Positions 35,338 through 45,013 are shown, numbered from the stretch's first letter. The stretch: 64,000 bases of DNA from Paenibacillus agricola (GCF_011440305.1 NZ_JAAOIW010000001.1:496001-560000), one strand, 5' to 3'. Notes: a model not told the origin generated them from the sequence alone. Numbers and translations: made by a program.

Positions 35338-35924
35338 CGTTTCATCCCTTCATACTCCTCAAAAACCGGATCAAGAAAGTATGGTTCCAGTTGAAGCTTT
35401 ACACTAGCTCTTGCCCTAAACAATAAGGACTTGACCGAACTAACCGTTTGACCGAGAATGTTAGCAATCTCCTGATAATCCATTTGGTCATATTCACGCA
35501 TGATTAGCGCTGAACGCTGCTTTTCAGGCAAATTATTAATCGCATCCCGAACCATAGAAACTTTCTCATTCCGCAACACGCTAATTTCAGGCATAGAATC
35601 AGAGGAGGCCTGCGGCTCATAACCGCTTTGATCCAATGACATTTTCACATTATTATTTTTACGTAGCTCACTAAGCACGGTATTTCTAGCTATCGTATAC
35701 AGCCATGTTGAAAAAGTCGCCTCTATTTCCCTAAATGAGGCTAGGCTGCGGTACGCTTTATAAAAGGTTTCGTTACATAAATCTTCAGCCATCGAATCTA
35801 AATGTGCGCTTTTTAGCATGTGGTAGATGAATGCCAAAATTTTACGTTCGTAGCGCCGCATTAATTCATCATAAAGCTGTACATTACCATCTTTGATCTC
35901 TCTGATCAACTGGGAATCGGTCAT
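35334..35924 (-). CDS. ECF-type RNA polymerase sigma factor
   Basis: A sigma-70 family group 4 factor, 196 residues. Region 2 (about 20-90) contains DLCNETFYKAYRSLASFRE and FSTWLYTIARN; region 4 (about 130-185) contains YQEIANILGQTVSSVKSLLFRARASV, a helix-turn-helix for the -35 box. It is paired with a zinc-finger anti-sigma and probably responds to envelope stress. A possible autoregulatory -35-like GCAACTTTTTT lies about 85 bp upstream, but I rate that weak. The regulon cannot be named. Confidence 0.92.
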   Translation of the reverse strand: MTDSQLIREIKDGNVQLYDELMRRYERKILAFIYHMLKSAHLDSMAEDLCNETFYKAYRSLASFREIEATFSTWLYTIARNTVLSELRKNNNVKMSLDQSGYEPQASSDSMPEISVLRNEKVSMVRDAINNLPEKQRSALIMREYDQMDYQEIANILGQTVSSVKSLLFRARASVKLQLEPYFLDPVFEEYEGMKR

Positions 35925-36097
35925 TCAATACGACCCTCCTTGTGATTCCTTGCTACCCCCAGCGATTCTACTTATTGTTACTATGCGGGAGTAAAAAAGT
36001 TGCGCCGATTATATTAATTTTTTAAAATCAGACTTATATGGATTCGTTAACAAGTTCGAAATTCCTGCTTTATCGACAATATTGATAAAATTTCACA

Positions 36098-36176
36098 AAA
36101 AAATACCACCTTTTCTGAAAAGGTGGCTGCACAAGGTGCAAGAGTTTCGGATAGGAGTGGAGAGAAACCATACTGT
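36098..36176 (-). ncRNA. Candidate orphan small RNA of about 80 nt
   Basis: A perfect sigma-A promoter (36183-36211) drives a short transcript ending at a strong terminator, CCACCTTTT/AAAAGGTGG at 36106-36126 with seven T after it. Features: a C-rich, probably unpaired stretch TTTCTCTCCACTCCTATCC, a small hairpin TGCAC-CTT-GTGCA, then the terminator. C-rich loops are how several Firmicute small RNAs (RoxS, FsrA) meet Shine-Dalgarno sequences. There is no RBS or convincing ORF inside. It lies between tyrA and the ECF sigma gene. An alternative is a 5' leader with a terminator ahead of the sigma gene, about 180 bp downstream. Confidence 0.6.
36106..36126 (-). terminator. Terminator of the candidate small RNA
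   Basis: A 9-bp perfect stem with a CTG loop, followed by TATTTTTTT on the minus strand. It is separate from the tyrA terminator at 36253-36287. Confidence 0.88.
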
Positions 36177-36182
36177 ACTTTT

Positions 36183-36211
36183 ATTATATGTATACGGTTA
36201 CAATCTGTCAA
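36183..36211 (-). promoter_or_regulatory. Perfect-consensus sigma-A promoter of the small RNA
   Basis: On the minus strand, -35 TTGACA (36206-36211), 17-bp spacer, -10 TATAAT (36183-36188). This is an exact match to both hexamers at the ideal distance, and the start site would be near 36176. Confidence 0.88.
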
Positions 36212-36252
36212 TGAATATTTTGAAAACGCTTCAATTATTTAAAATGGTAGCT

Positions 36253-36287
36253 AAAAAAAAAAAATTACACATGAATCGTGTAATTTT
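36253..36287 (-). terminator. Terminator of the trp-his-tyr operon, overlapping the tyrA stop
   Basis: A 10-bp stem AAAATTACAC/GTGTAATTTT with a 7-base loop that includes the last tyrA codons, then twelve T on the minus strand. This ends the aromatic supraoperon. Confidence 0.92.
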
Positions 36288-37359
36288 CATTTTCAAGCAG
36301 CTTAATCGCCCGATCCATATGCTGTTCTTCACGAAATGACAGCCTCAACACACCTGGCACATCCTCACGGCTTTCGATAATATGGATATTGCTCAAATTG
36401 ATCTTATTATTGCCTAGTAACATCGTAATTTGCCCGATAATCCCCGGATGGTCGGGAACCTCATCTACATAGATTTCAAATATCGAGGAAAGCACACCTT
36501 TGCGCCGCTCCGGTAACCCGCTGCGAAACTCGTTAGCTTGGCGGAATTCGGATTCAATCCCGGCACCGTCATTATGTTCAAGCAATTCGATAAAACGGCT
36601 AATTTCCGCATTCCAATCCCCTAAGAGCTTTAGAAGAACCTCTCGGTTATCACTAAGAATATCTCTCCAAAGAATAGGATCACCTGAAGCAATCCTCGTT
36701 AAATCCCTGAAGCCACCTGCCGCCAAATTTTCGTATAAATTATTCGATTCATTATAGCGGGCAATTTGGTTGACCAATGCTACAGCAATAATGTGGGGCA
36801 AATGGCTGATCGCTCCAACAATATCATCATGTAAGCTCGCATCCACCTTAATAATATGAGCCCTTGTCCATCTTAAGAGTCCAGCAAGGCGATCATAAAC
36901 CTCCTGCGGAGTATTTTCCATCGGAGTAAGCACATAAAAAGCATTCTCATACAAATGTGAGCTCGCCGCCTCCACGCCGGACTTCTCGCTGCCTGCCATG
37001 GGATGGCCGCCAATAAAATAAGCGTCAGCGAAGCTGAGCTTTTCCGCGCATGCTGTAATCGATGCCTTTGTACTGCCTGCATCCGTGATGATGCAGCCAG
37101 GCTTAAGCTTGATCTGGGATAACCTGATCAAATACTCTTCTAGATTGCCGACCGGGACACAAAGAAATATAAAATCTGCATCCGTTGCTGCTTCCTCCAG
37201 CGAAACTGTGGCATGGTCGACTACCCCGTGCTTCAAATATTTCTCTACTGACTTTGGATTAATAGAATGACCTACAACATGAATCTCTGGCTTCCCTTTA
37301 AAGCATAACGCCAAGGAGCCACCGATCAAGCCTACGCCAAATATAGCGATTTTTATCAT
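36265..37359 (-). CDS. tyrA: Prephenate dehydrogenase with C-terminal ACT domain
   Basis: Oxidative decarboxylation of prephenate to 4-hydroxyphenylpyruvate for tyrosine. Rossmann motif IFGVGLIGGSLAL at 5-17; catalytic His in SHLPHIIAVAL near 183-193; HPMAGSEKSG near 118-127. A regulatory ACT domain follows at about 295-364 (VPDHPGIIGQITMLLGNNKINLSNIHI in two parts), likely for tyrosine feedback. 364 residues. Last gene of the cluster; the B. subtilis cluster continues into EPSP synthase, which is absent here. Confidence 0.95.
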   Translation of the reverse strand: MIKIAIFGVGLIGGSLALCFKGKPEIHVVGHSINPKSVEKYLKHGVVDHATVSLEEAATDADFIFLCVPVGNLEEYLIRLSQIKLKPGCIITDAGSTKASITACAEKLSFADAYFIGGHPMAGSEKSGVEAASSHLYENAFYVLTPMENTPQEVYDRLAGLLRWTRAHIIKVDASLHDDIVGAISHLPHIIAVALVNQIARYNESNNLYENLAAGGFRDLTRIASGDPILWRDILSDNREVLLKLLGDWNAEISRFIELLEHNDGAGIESEFRQANEFRSGLPERRKGVLSSIFEIYVDEVPDHPGIIGQITMLLGNNKINLSNIHIIESREDVPGVLRLSFREEQHMDRAIKLLENENYTIHV

Positions 37360-37390
37360 GAGAAACTATAGCCCTCCTAGAACCTTCCGC

Positions 37391-38491
37391 CTATACGCCT
37401 ACAGCCACTTCATGAAGCGCCTCTTGCAGCGCGTTAATAAATTTTTCGTTTTGCTCTTGGCTTCCTACCGTTACACGAATCATAGTCGGCAATTGCCATG
37501 AAGGATCGTGGCGAATAATAAGTCCTTTGCGCAGCAGTGCATCAAAAACTAAAGCCCCTGAACGCTGGACGTCGACCATCATGAAATTACCATGCGCCGG
37601 ATAAAAGGGCAACTTCAGCTCAGTAAACTTCTCTGATAAATAAACGATCCCTTGGGCATTCGCATTACGGCAATCCTCAATAAACTGCTCGTCATGAATC
37701 GCGGCAAGCGCTGCTTTTTGGGCAAATCCTGTCGTGTTAAAGGGCTCCCTCACCTGATTGACTGAACGAACCACTTCAGGGTGGCCGATGCCATAGCCAA
37801 TCCGCAAGGAGGCTAAACCATAGATTTTGGAAAAGGTACGCAGCATGATCGTATTTTTAAATTGCTTAATCAAAGCTATGCTATCGGGATATTCCCCGCT
37901 TACATTATACTCGGCATAGGCTTCGTCAAGCACGACAAGTACATGGGCTGGAACTGCGTTTAAAAAATTAACTACTTCTTGGTGATCATTCATTGTACCC
38001 GTTGGGTTATTAGGGTTGCATAACCAGACAATTTTGGTGCGGTCGTTAATTTGGGCAAGCATGGCAGGTAAATCATGCGACCCTTCCTTTAAAGGTACTT
38101 CTATACATACGGCACCCTCAATTTCAGCATTATGCTTGTATTGTGGAAATGTCGGGAACGCCATAATCGTCTCGTCGCCTGGAACTAAAAATGCGCGTGC
38201 CAGCATTAAAATAATTTCGTCAGAGCCTGCGCCAAAAATAACCTGGTTGGTTTCCACTTGGAATTTCTTCGCTACAGCAGCCGTTAAGTCAACAGCGCCA
38301 CCATCGGGGTAGATGCTGACTTGGTCGATATTGGCAATAATGGCTTCTTTCGCCTTAGGCGAGCAGCCAAATGGATTCTCGTTGGAAGCAAGCTTGATGA
38401 CTTCCGTTAATCCTAATTCTCTTTTCACTTCTTCCATTGGCTTGCCTGGCTTATAAACCGGGAGATGGACAATATTTTTCTTAGGTTGCAC
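37391..38491 (-). CDS. hisC: Histidinol-phosphate/aromatic aminotransferase
   Basis: A PLP fold-type I aminotransferase for histidine synthesis that in Bacillus also serves tyrosine and phenylalanine. The PLP lysine is in RTFSKIYGLASLRIGYG near 220-236; the Asp that binds the pyridine N is in VVLDEAYAEY; NPNNPTG is the cofactor loop. I start at GTG 38491, which has GGAG eight bases upstream; a GTG nine bases earlier lies inside that RBS. Length 366. Confidence 0.95.
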   Translation of the reverse strand: MQPKKNIVHLPVYKPGKPMEEVKRELGLTEVIKLASNENPFGCSPKAKEAIIANIDQVSIYPDGGAVDLTAAVAKKFQVETNQVIFGAGSDEIILMLARAFLVPGDETIMAFPTFPQYKHNAEIEGAVCIEVPLKEGSHDLPAMLAQINDRTKIVWLCNPNNPTGTMNDHQEVVNFLNAVPAHVLVVLDEAYAEYNVSGEYPDSIALIKQFKNTIMLRTFSKIYGLASLRIGYGIGHPEVVRSVNQVREPFNTTGFAQKAALAAIHDEQFIEDCRNANAQGIVYLSEKFTELKLPFYPAHGNFMMVDVQRSGALVFDALLRKGLIIRHDPSWQLPTMIRVTVGSQEQNEKFINALQEALHEVAVGV

Positions 38492-38555
38492 AAAAGTCAC
38501 TCCATTTCAAGGGTTGTTAATCCATAGTAACCACTATTCTAACTTACTACTAATA

Positions 38556-39371
38556 CTAAGGCAACTGTATTAAATCCTTCACAAAGGCATCAATTTGTAA
38601 AAGTGCTTGTGGACGTGTGGCTGGATCTGCGAATAAAGGCAATACATCCTCCACCTGCCTCACAAGTGCGCTGCCTACGACAACACCATCACAGCTTGTG
38701 GCAAATTTAGCAAATTGCTCATTTGTCGAAACTCCAAAGCCAACAGCAATGGGTAGTGCAGTAGACTGTCTAACCGTCTCGATAAATTCGTCAATCCCGC
38801 TATGAAATTGCGTTCTTGTTCCGGTAACCCCTAAGGACGATACGCAGTAAACAAAACCCGATGCTCGGGAAACAATGCGCTGGATGCGTTCTTTGGATGT
38901 CGGTGCCACTAAAGGGATCAGGTGAATCCCATATTGCCGGGCAAGAGCTTGCACCTCTTCATCCTCTTCCATAGGAAGATCAGGAATAATAAGTCCGCTG
39001 ATGTCACTTTCTACCAGCATCGGGAATATCGTTTCCAGGCCAAGCTGCAGCACTGGATTATAATACGTAAATAGGATAAAAGGCAGCTCGCTGCCTTCAC
39101 TACGTGCTATCCTTGCAGCTTCAATACAATCCTTAATTGATATTTGATGGCTGCTAAGCGCACGTTGGGAAGATCGCTGGATGACCGGTCCATCTGCCAG
39201 CGGATCCGAATAGGGAACACCCAGCTCGATAATGCTTGCACCGGATTGCTCCAATTGCTTAATAATGTCAATTGAAGTACGGACATCCGGATCCCCAATG
39301 GTCAGAAACGGAATAAACGCCGTTTGCTTCTGTTCTTTTAGCTCAACAAACTTACGGTCAATGCGATTCAT
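38556..39371 (-). CDS. trpA: Tryptophan synthase alpha chain
   Basis: Cleaves indole-3-glycerol phosphate to indole, which is passed to TrpB. TIM barrel of 271 residues; catalytic Glu is in [20 protein letters not shown] near 44-63 and the second catalytic Asp lies in that stretch; phosphate loop GFGVSTNEQ near 209. It overlaps the 3' end of trpB by 14 bp, consistent with coupled synthesis of the complex. Confidence 0.97.
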   Translation of the reverse strand: MNRIDRKFVELKEQKQTAFIPFLTIGDPDVRTSIDIIKQLEQSGASIIELGVPYSDPLADGPVIQRSSQRALSSHQISIKDCIEAARIARSEGSELPFILFTYYNPVLQLGLETIFPMLVESDISGLIIPDLPMEEDEEVQALARQYGIHLIPLVAPTSKERIQRIVSRASGFVYCVSSLGVTGTRTQFHSGIDEFIETVRQSTALPIAVGFGVSTNEQFAKFATSCDGVVVGSALVRQVEDVLPLFADPATRPQALLQIDAFVKDLIQLP

Positions 39372-40563
39372 CAGTAGTACCTCCCAAATGCTTCATAATC
39401 GCCTCTACGTCCTTGTCGCCACGGCCTGACAAGCTTACGATAATAATCTCGTCCTTGCCCATGGTCGGTGCTATCTTCATCGTCTGGGCGATGGCATGCG
39501 CACTTTCAAGCGCAGGAATAATGCCTTCCGTGCGGCTTAACAGCTGTAAGGCATCCAGTGCCTCCTGATCCGTGATCGGATAATATTCCGCACGGCTTGA
39601 ATCCTTCAAATAGGCATGCTCCGGTCCGATTCCGGGATAGTCCAAGCCCGCGGAAATGGAATGCGCCTCTTGAACTTGTCCATGCTGATCCTGCAGCAAG
39701 TAGCTCATGGAGCCTTGGAATACACCATGGCTTCCCATCGTCATCGTTGCAGCATGCAGCTTTGTATCGATACCTTTACCAGCCGCTTCAGCACCAATCA
39801 ATCGTACATTGGTATCCTGAATAAACGGATAGAAGATACCAATTGCATTGCTGCCTCCGCCAACAGCGGCAATGATGGTGTCAGGCAGACGACCTTCCTG
39901 CTCCAATATTTGCCTGCGTGACTCGTCGCCAATTATACGCTGGAAATCACGGACCATCATTGGATAAGGGTGGGGGCCAGTTGCCGAGCCTAGTATATAA
40001 AAGGTGTCATCTACATTACTGACCCAATAACGAAGTGTTTCGTTGCAAGCATCTTTTAAGGTCCTAGTCCCTGACAAAACAGGAACAACCTCAGTGCCCA
40101 ATAAATTCATCCGAAATACGTTTAATTGCTGGCGTTTCATATCCTCCTCGCCCATAAATACCTTGCACTCATAACCAAGCAAAGCTGCGACAGTAGCGGT
40201 AGCTACTCCATGCTGGCCTGCTCCTGTTTCGGCAATCAGCTTTTTCTTGCCCATCCATTTGGCAAGAAGCCCTTGACCCAACGCGTTGTTGATCTTGTGC
40301 GCGCCTGTATGGTTTAAATCTTCTCTTTTTAAATAAATTTTGGCTCCGCCCAAATGTGCAGATAATCGCTCCGCATAAAACAATGAGGTTGGTCTGCCCG
40401 AATATTGATGCAAGAGATTATGCAGCTCCTGCTGAAACTTCTCTTCCTTCACAAACGTTTTATAAGCCTGCTCCAGCTCGATTAGAGCATTCATCAACGT
40501 TTCTGGCACATAGCGTCCACCAAATTTACCGAATCTTCCTTGCTCATCAGGTACATTAATCAC
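39358..40563 (-). CDS. trpB: Tryptophan synthase beta chain
   Basis: PLP enzyme that joins indole and serine. The PLP lysine is in [15 protein letters not shown] near 83-97; the phosphate-binding glycine loop [11 protein letters not shown] near 230-240; 401 residues. It overlaps trpF by 8 bp at its start and trpA by 14 bp at its end. Length and motifs are those of the canonical TrpB1 type. Confidence 0.98.
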   Translation of the reverse strand: MINVPDEQGRFGKFGGRYVPETLMNALIELEQAYKTFVKEEKFQQELHNLLHQYSGRPTSLFYAERLSAHLGGAKIYLKREDLNHTGAHKINNALGQGLLAKWMGKKKLIAETGAGQHGVATATVAALLGYECKVFMGEEDMKRQQLNVFRMNLLGTEVVPVLSGTRTLKDACNETLRYWVSNVDDTFYILGSATGPHPYPMMVRDFQRIIGDESRRQILEQEGRLPDTIIAAVGGGSNAIGIFYPFIQDTNVRLIGAEAAGKGIDTKLHAATMTMGSHGVFQGSMSYLLQDQHGQVQEAHSISAGLDYPGIGPEHAYLKDSSRAEYYPITDQEALDALQLLSRTEGIIPALESAHAIAQTMKIAPTMGKDEIIIVSLSGRGDKDVEAIMKHLGGTTDESH

Positions 40564-41311
40564 GATGCTTCACCCTTTCGACAAATCGAATTATTTGATC
40601 TATATCCTTTACCCCGTTTGTTTCCACTCCACTCGAAACGTCAACCCCATCGGGTTCATAAGCGTCCAGAAGCTCTCGTACATTATCAGCCACAAGGCCG
40701 CCAGCCACGATTAGCTTAAGTCCTGCCTCCCTGCACCAAGCTTGATAAGGCGGGATCGCTTCCCATGCAAAGGTTTTGCCTGAGCCCCCGCCATAAACCG
40801 GATCAAACGTATCCAAAAGAAAGGCATCTACCGATGCTTGGTAAGGCTGCAGCAAGTCAGAAACACGGCTGTTAGCTACTGTGGAATCCATTATATTGGC
40901 TGCCGGCTTCCCCGAAATTTCCATTCCAACTGCCGCATGGCTTCCACTGACTTGCTCCAAAGCAACCACAGATACAACCTTCCACACCTCTACCCTAGGA
41001 AACATGTCCTTTGCCCAACGGCATAACTCCGGGCTTTCCTGTCCATGGAGCTGGATAACATCAAGCTTAGCTTCCTTCATAATTGACAACAGCTCTGCTT
41101 GTGATGGATTGACGAATACACCAACAGACAGCGGAGCAGGGAGCCCTATTGCTCGGCGCCCTTCCAAAACTTCAATCATAAGCCCCGCCTGTATTGAAGT
41201 GACCTGTCGTTTGCTCTTCGCAAATACAAAACCGATATAATCGATCGGTAAATGCATAATAGCTTCCACCATAGCTGGCTGCTGTAATCCGCATATTTTC
41301 ACATGGCTCAT
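40556..41311 (-). CDS. trpF: Phosphoribosylanthranilate isomerase
   Basis: Amadori rearrangement step of tryptophan synthesis. TIM barrel; catalytic Cys is in HVKICGLQQ near residue 7 and the Asp acid in FLLDTF near 166. Phosphate binding strands [11 protein letters not shown] and [14 protein letters not shown] are visible. At 251 residues it is about 40-50 longer than many TrpF because of an insert near 115-150 ([15 protein letters not shown]). It lies 9 bp after trpC. Confidence 0.95.
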   Translation of the reverse strand: MSHVKICGLQQPAMVEAIMHLPIDYIGFVFAKSKRQVTSIQAGLMIEVLEGRRAIGLPAPLSVGVFVNPSQAELLSIMKEAKLDVIQLHGQESPELCRWAKDMFPRVEVWKVVSVVALEQVSGSHAAVGMEISGKPAANIMDSTVANSRVSDLLQPYQASVDAFLLDTFDPVYGGGSGKTFAWEAIPPYQAWCREAGLKLIVAGGLVADNVRELLDAYEPDGVDVSSGVETNGVKDIDQIIRFVERVKHRD

Positions 41312-41320
41312 GGCTAATTC

Positions 41321-42118
41321 CTATCCTTTCGCCGTAAAGGTGCCCATCAGGTCATGCACAGCCTGCTCTATGACGGGCTGCCGCATAAAATGCTCGCCAA
41401 TCAGCAGCGCCTGAGCGCCAACCGATTGTAGATAGGCAAGCTCAGCAGGCTGGGAAATGCCGCTTTCGCTAACTACCGTTACCGCTTTGGGAATATAGGC
41501 AATTAGCTCCTCCGTCGTTTTTAAATCTGTAACGAATGTTTGTAAGTTCCGATTGTTGATGCCAATCAACGTGGTGTTAAGCTCCAAGACGCGGTCAAGC
41601 TCTTCTTTATCATGCACCTCAACAAGTACATCCAAGCCAATAGCCTCTGCTTCACGGGAGAACTGCTTCATCTGCTCCGTAGTCAAAATAGCCGCGATCA
41701 ATAGTATCGCATCGGCGCCGATTGCACGTGCCTCATAAATTTGGTGGATATCAATTGTAAAATCCTTTCGCAGGATCGGCACGCCCACTGCCGCTCTTAC
41801 CGCTTGCAAATAGGCGTTCGAGCCTTGAAAATAGTCGACATCTGTCAATACCGATATGCAATCTGTTCCCGCATTCGCATAGGCTTGAGCCAAGGTAACC
41901 GGATCAAAATCAGCCCGAATCAGGCCTTTGGATGGAGAGGCCTTCTTCACCTCGGCGATCAGACCCATTGCTCGGTTACGGTTGGTGGTTAGTGCACGTT
42001 CAAAGCCAAGGCAAGCTGGAAGGGAAGCGATCGTCTTTTCCAAATCAGCTAACGTCCGCTTTTCTTTTAATAAAGCAACCTCTTGTTGCTTGGTATCGAC
42101 AATTTTATCTAGAAACAT
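41321..42118 (-). CDS. trpC: Indole-3-glycerol phosphate synthase
   Basis: Ring closure to indoleglycerol phosphate. TIM barrel of 265 residues; catalytic Lys are in EVKKASPSKG near 55-64 and LRKDFTIDIHQIYEA near 114-128; catalytic Glu in LDVLVEVHDKEE. SESGISQP is the phosphate loop. It overlaps trpD by 14 bp. Confidence 0.97.
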   Translation of the reverse strand: MFLDKIVDTKQQEVALLKEKRTLADLEKTIASLPACLGFERALTTNRNRAMGLIAEVKKASPSKGLIRADFDPVTLAQAYANAGTDCISVLTDVDYFQGSNAYLQAVRAAVGVPILRKDFTIDIHQIYEARAIGADAILLIAAILTTEQMKQFSREAEAIGLDVLVEVHDKEELDRVLELNTTLIGINNRNLQTFVTDLKTTEELIAYIPKAVTVVSESGISQPAELAYLQSVGAQALLIGEHFMRQPVIEQAVHDLMGTFTAKG

Positions 42119-43148
42119 GGCTAAGCTCTCCCGTACATTGGACTAATTGCTGTAGCTTTGAGGTGGCCTGCCCTGAATCGATCACATGGGCTGCGTACTT
42201 CACACCCTCTTGCAGTGTATTACATTTACCGGTTACATAAAAGCAAGCTCCTGCATTGGCCAGCACGATATCGCGGCAAGCTCCCGTCATCCCTCGAAAA
42301 ACATTTAGGATAATTTCTGCATTGGCCGCCGCGTCTCCGCCGATTACTTCTTCTAAGCTATATTGCTTTAGACCGAGCAAATCCGGAGTAATGTCATAGG
42401 TTGTAATTTCATTGTTTTTCAGCTCAGTCACTTGTGTGGCATCGGAAATACTAATCTCATCCAGCCCATCATAGCTAGCGACTACAAGAGCGCGTTTCAC
42501 ATTCAATGCTTGCATCACATACGCCATCGTTTCCGCTTTACCGCGGTCAAAAATACCAAGCACCTGCCGGTCTGCACCCGCTGGATTGGTCAGTGGGCCC
42601 AGTAGATTAAATACGGTGCGAACCCCTAGTTCCCGACGGGGGCCGGCAGCATGCTTCATCGATTGGTGGTACTTTTGCGCAAACATAAAGCAAATTCCTA
42701 CCTGCTCCAAGCAGCGGGCTGCAAGGTGGTGGTCAAGGTTAATATTGACCCCTAGCGCTTCCAGCACATCCGCGCTGCCGCTTCTGCTCGACATCGCACG
42801 ATTGCCATGCTTGGCGACCCGTATGCCTCCTGCTGCAGCAACGATCGCTGCGGTAGTCGATATATTGAAGGTATCGGCTCCGTCGCCGCCAGTTCCGCAT
42901 GTATCGAGCAAATGATTTTGCTCCGTCAACACTTGGTTAGCTTTGGCACGCATCGCCTCGGCAAAGCCGGTAATTTCCTCAATGGTTTCACCTTTCATTC
43001 GAAGCACAGTAAGCAGCCCACCGATTTGTGCCTGGGTTGTTAAGCCATCCATAATATCCGACATTACTCCGGTTGCTTCCGCTCGGGTCAAATGCTCAGA
43101 GCCTATTACTTTTTGAATGGCTTGCTGAATCGTAATTTTATGTTCCAT
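42105..43148 (-). CDS. trpD: Anthranilate phosphoribosyltransferase
   Basis: Transfers phosphoribosyl to anthranilate. PRPP-binding motif DTCGTGGDGADTFNIST near 82-98; second motif KHGNRAMSSRSGSADVLEALG near 112-132; acidic metal site in SYDGLDEIS near 221. 347 residues. It follows trpE by 83 bp. Confidence 0.97.
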   Translation of the reverse strand: MEHKITIQQAIQKVIGSEHLTRAEATGVMSDIMDGLTTQAQIGGLLTVLRMKGETIEEITGFAEAMRAKANQVLTEQNHLLDTCGTGGDGADTFNISTTAAIVAAAGGIRVAKHGNRAMSSRSGSADVLEALGVNINLDHHLAARCLEQVGICFMFAQKYHQSMKHAAGPRRELGVRTVFNLLGPLTNPAGADRQVLGIFDRGKAETMAYVMQALNVKRALVVASYDGLDEISISDATQVTELKNNEITTYDITPDLLGLKQYSLEEVIGGDAAANAEIILNVFRGMTGACRDIVLANAGACFYVTGKCNTLQEGVKYAAHVIDSGQATSKLQQLVQCTGELSHVSR

Positions 43149-43231
43149 AGCTCTAACTTCCTTTCTCTAACCTTTAGCTATAAGTGAATAAGGCTTATTC
43201 CCTTGCAGCTTGCACGGCAGATTCTGATTAT

Positions 43232-44773
43232 TTATTTGTAATAGTCATGGTTAATGACCGAGCTCATATGGGGCTTTTGGGCAAATACAATCTCAGCGGT
43301 GCGGATCGATTTCAGCATGCCTGCCGCTTTATTGACAGTCTCCAAATATTCGCTCTCTGGAACCGAATCCCATACAATGCCTGCACCTGCTTGGACGTAC
43401 GCCTTACCATTTTTGAAAATAATCGTACGGATCGTAATGCAGGTATCCAAATTCCCGGAAAACCCAAGATATCCAATTGCTCCTGCATAAGCACCACGCG
43501 CCTCATTTTCTACCTCAGCTATAATCTGCATCGCTCTTAGCTTGGGTGCACCGGATACGGTCCCTGCAGGCATGCAGGATAGAAAAGCATCGAAGAAGTC
43601 TTTGTCCTTGGCAATTTTGCCTGATACATTGGACACGATATGCATAACATGCGAATAACGCTCGACCTGCATGAATGTATCGCAGTGCACCGAGCCAAAT
43701 TCCGCCACACGGCCAATATCGTTACGCCCAAGATCCACAAGCATCAAATGCTCTGCCCGCTCCTTCTCATCAGCAAGCAGCTCCAGCTCATAAGCCGCAT
43801 CCATCTCCGGTGTTTTCCCCCTAGGGCGTGTGCCTGCTATTGGACGGGTCTCCACCTTCTCGTCCTCTACACGGACTAACAGCTCCGGAGACGTACCCAC
43901 GATGACCTCATCATCCATCTTCAAGCAATACATGTAGGGTGAAGGATTCAAGGTGCGCAAAATCCGATATACATGAAGTGGCGATACGTCTGTCTCGATC
44001 TCAAACCGCTGGGAAAGCACAACTTGGAAAATATCACCCGCGCGAATATATTCCTTCGCTTTTTCTACATTGTCGATAAATTGCTCTTTGGTCAAGTTCG
44101 ACTTCACTTCGCCTACTTCAACATCCTCAGGAATTGGCTGCTGCGACATCGAAAGCCCAGGTAAAGGACGCCTTAACCGCTCAATGGTTTCTTCGATTTT
44201 AGCGGTTGTTGCTTCATAGGCCGCGGCAATATCTGCATCTGTACCTTGCTTGGGAATATGCACGTTAGCGATCACTTTAAGCTGCTGCTTGTAATGGTCA
44301 AACACGATCACCTGGTCACAAAACATAAATTGAATATCGTTCATCTGCAGGTCATCTACACGATGGGCTGGCAGCTTTTCGTAATATTGCAGCAAATCAT
44401 AGCCGAAGAAACCAACCGCCCCACCCGTAAACCTAGGAAGATCCGGCAATGAAGGACTTTGGTAGTAACGCAGATACGCCTTCAGCACATCGATCGGCTT
44501 TTCCAGCGTATGCTTCTTTTCCTGCTGGGTTTCAATTTCCACAGTGCCATTTTTGGCTGTAATCATCATAAAAGGATCCGTTCCGATAAATGAATATCGC
44601 GCCCATTTAACTCCACCCTCCACACTTTCCAGCAGGAATGCACGTTTCTCATTGTAAAAATGCTGGAATACGCGGATCGGCGTTTCCGTATCGGCCATTA
44701 AGGTACGCACGATGGGAATCAAATTATATTGCTTGGACAAACGGATAACTTCTTTAAGTTCAGGTGTATACAT
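43232..44773 (-). CDS. trpE: Anthranilate synthase component I
   Basis: Makes anthranilate from chorismate. 513 residues. N-terminal feedback site motif FLLESVEGG near 46-54; chorismate-binding core with QRFEIETDVSPLHVYRILR, the catalytic GTRPRGKTPEMD and LVDLGRNDIGR segments, and SGAPKLRAMQII near the end. The glutamine amidotransferase partner is not in this cluster, as in B. subtilis where it lies in a folate operon. RBS GAGGAG stands nine bases before the ATG. The leader carries a TRAP-type attenuator. Confidence 0.97.
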   Translation of the reverse strand: MYTPELKEVIRLSKQYNLIPIVRTLMADTETPIRVFQHFYNEKRAFLLESVEGGVKWARYSFIGTDPFMMITAKNGTVEIETQQEKKHTLEKPIDVLKAYLRYYQSPSLPDLPRFTGGAVGFFGYDLLQYYEKLPAHRVDDLQMNDIQFMFCDQVIVFDHYKQQLKVIANVHIPKQGTDADIAAAYEATTAKIEETIERLRRPLPGLSMSQQPIPEDVEVGEVKSNLTKEQFIDNVEKAKEYIRAGDIFQVVLSQRFEIETDVSPLHVYRILRTLNPSPYMYCLKMDDEVIVGTSPELLVRVEDEKVETRPIAGTRPRGKTPEMDAAYELELLADEKERAEHLMLVDLGRNDIGRVAEFGSVHCDTFMQVERYSHVMHIVSNVSGKIAKDKDFFDAFLSCMPAGTVSGAPKLRAMQIIAEVENEARGAYAGAIGYLGFSGNLDTCITIRTIIFKNGKAYVQAGAGIVWDSVPESEYLETVNKAAGMLKSIRTAEIVFAQKPHMSSVINHDYYK

Positions 44774-44806
44774 CTTAGCTCTCTCCTCTGCTCATCTAAT
44801 AAAATC

Positions 44807-44833
44807 AAAAAAACCTCTACATCAAAGTAGAGG
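44807..44833 (-). terminator. trp attenuator (intrinsic terminator in the trpE leader)
   Basis: A perfect 7-bp stem CCTCTAC/GTAGAGG with a 6-base loop and seven T, read on the minus strand, 34 bp before the trpE ATG. The left arm CTCTAC can pair instead with GTAGAG at 44973-44978 inside the TRAP site, which would form the antiterminator. Confidence 0.92.
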
Positions 44834-44867
44834 TGGCATCACAGATGATAGTAACCATACCGAAATA

Positions 44868-44917
44868 TTATTGCCATATATGGCAATAAACATATAAATG
44901 CAAATAAATAATTTGCA
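44868..44917 (-). promoter_or_regulatory. Two leader hairpins between the TRAP site and the trp attenuator
   Basis: A perfect 22-bp palindrome (44868-44889, core TTGCCATATATGGCAA) and a 7-bp stem TGCAAAT/ATTTGCA (44899-44917). They would shorten the distance between the TRAP site and the terminator arm. Confidence 0.6.
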
Positions 44918-44935
44918 CTTTCATTCGGAATTACA

Positions 44936-44994
44936 CTCGGCTCATCTCAGGCTCTGCTCAGCTAATTGCTTACTCTACTCGGCTCGTACTGCTA
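44936..44994 (-). promoter_or_regulatory. TRAP binding site in the trp leader
   Basis: On the minus strand there is a ladder of GAG or TAG triplets at about 5-nt spacing. GAG occurs at 44985, 44980 and 44975 (positions of the first base), TAG at 44964, and GAG at 44959, 44954, 44948, 44943 and 44938. CAG (44991) and AAG (44971) fill the gaps to eleven. TRAP is an 11-mer that wraps RNA on eleven (G/U)AG repeats, so count and spacing fit. The gene for TRAP is at 54669-54896. Confidence 0.92.
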
Positions 44995-45013
44995 CTTACT
45001 TCTTACTATCTCA

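Noticed and set aside
35925-36097. ECF autoregulatory promoter before the sigma gene
   Set aside because: GCAACTTTTTT resembles a -35, but no convincing -10 follows at the right distance. Kept as a remark only.
36088-36101. Possible Rex operator half-site (TTGTGA) near the small-RNA terminator
   Set aside because: The other half of the palindrome is poor, and it lies within the T-tract after the stem.
36082-36339. Plus-strand open frame across the candidate small RNA
   Set aside because: It starts before one terminator and runs through another, has no RBS, and its residues are what the hairpins and A-runs encode.
44774-45013. T-box riboswitch in the trp leader
   Set aside because: The AGGGTGGNACCGCG core is absent; the GAG ladder explains the terminator better.
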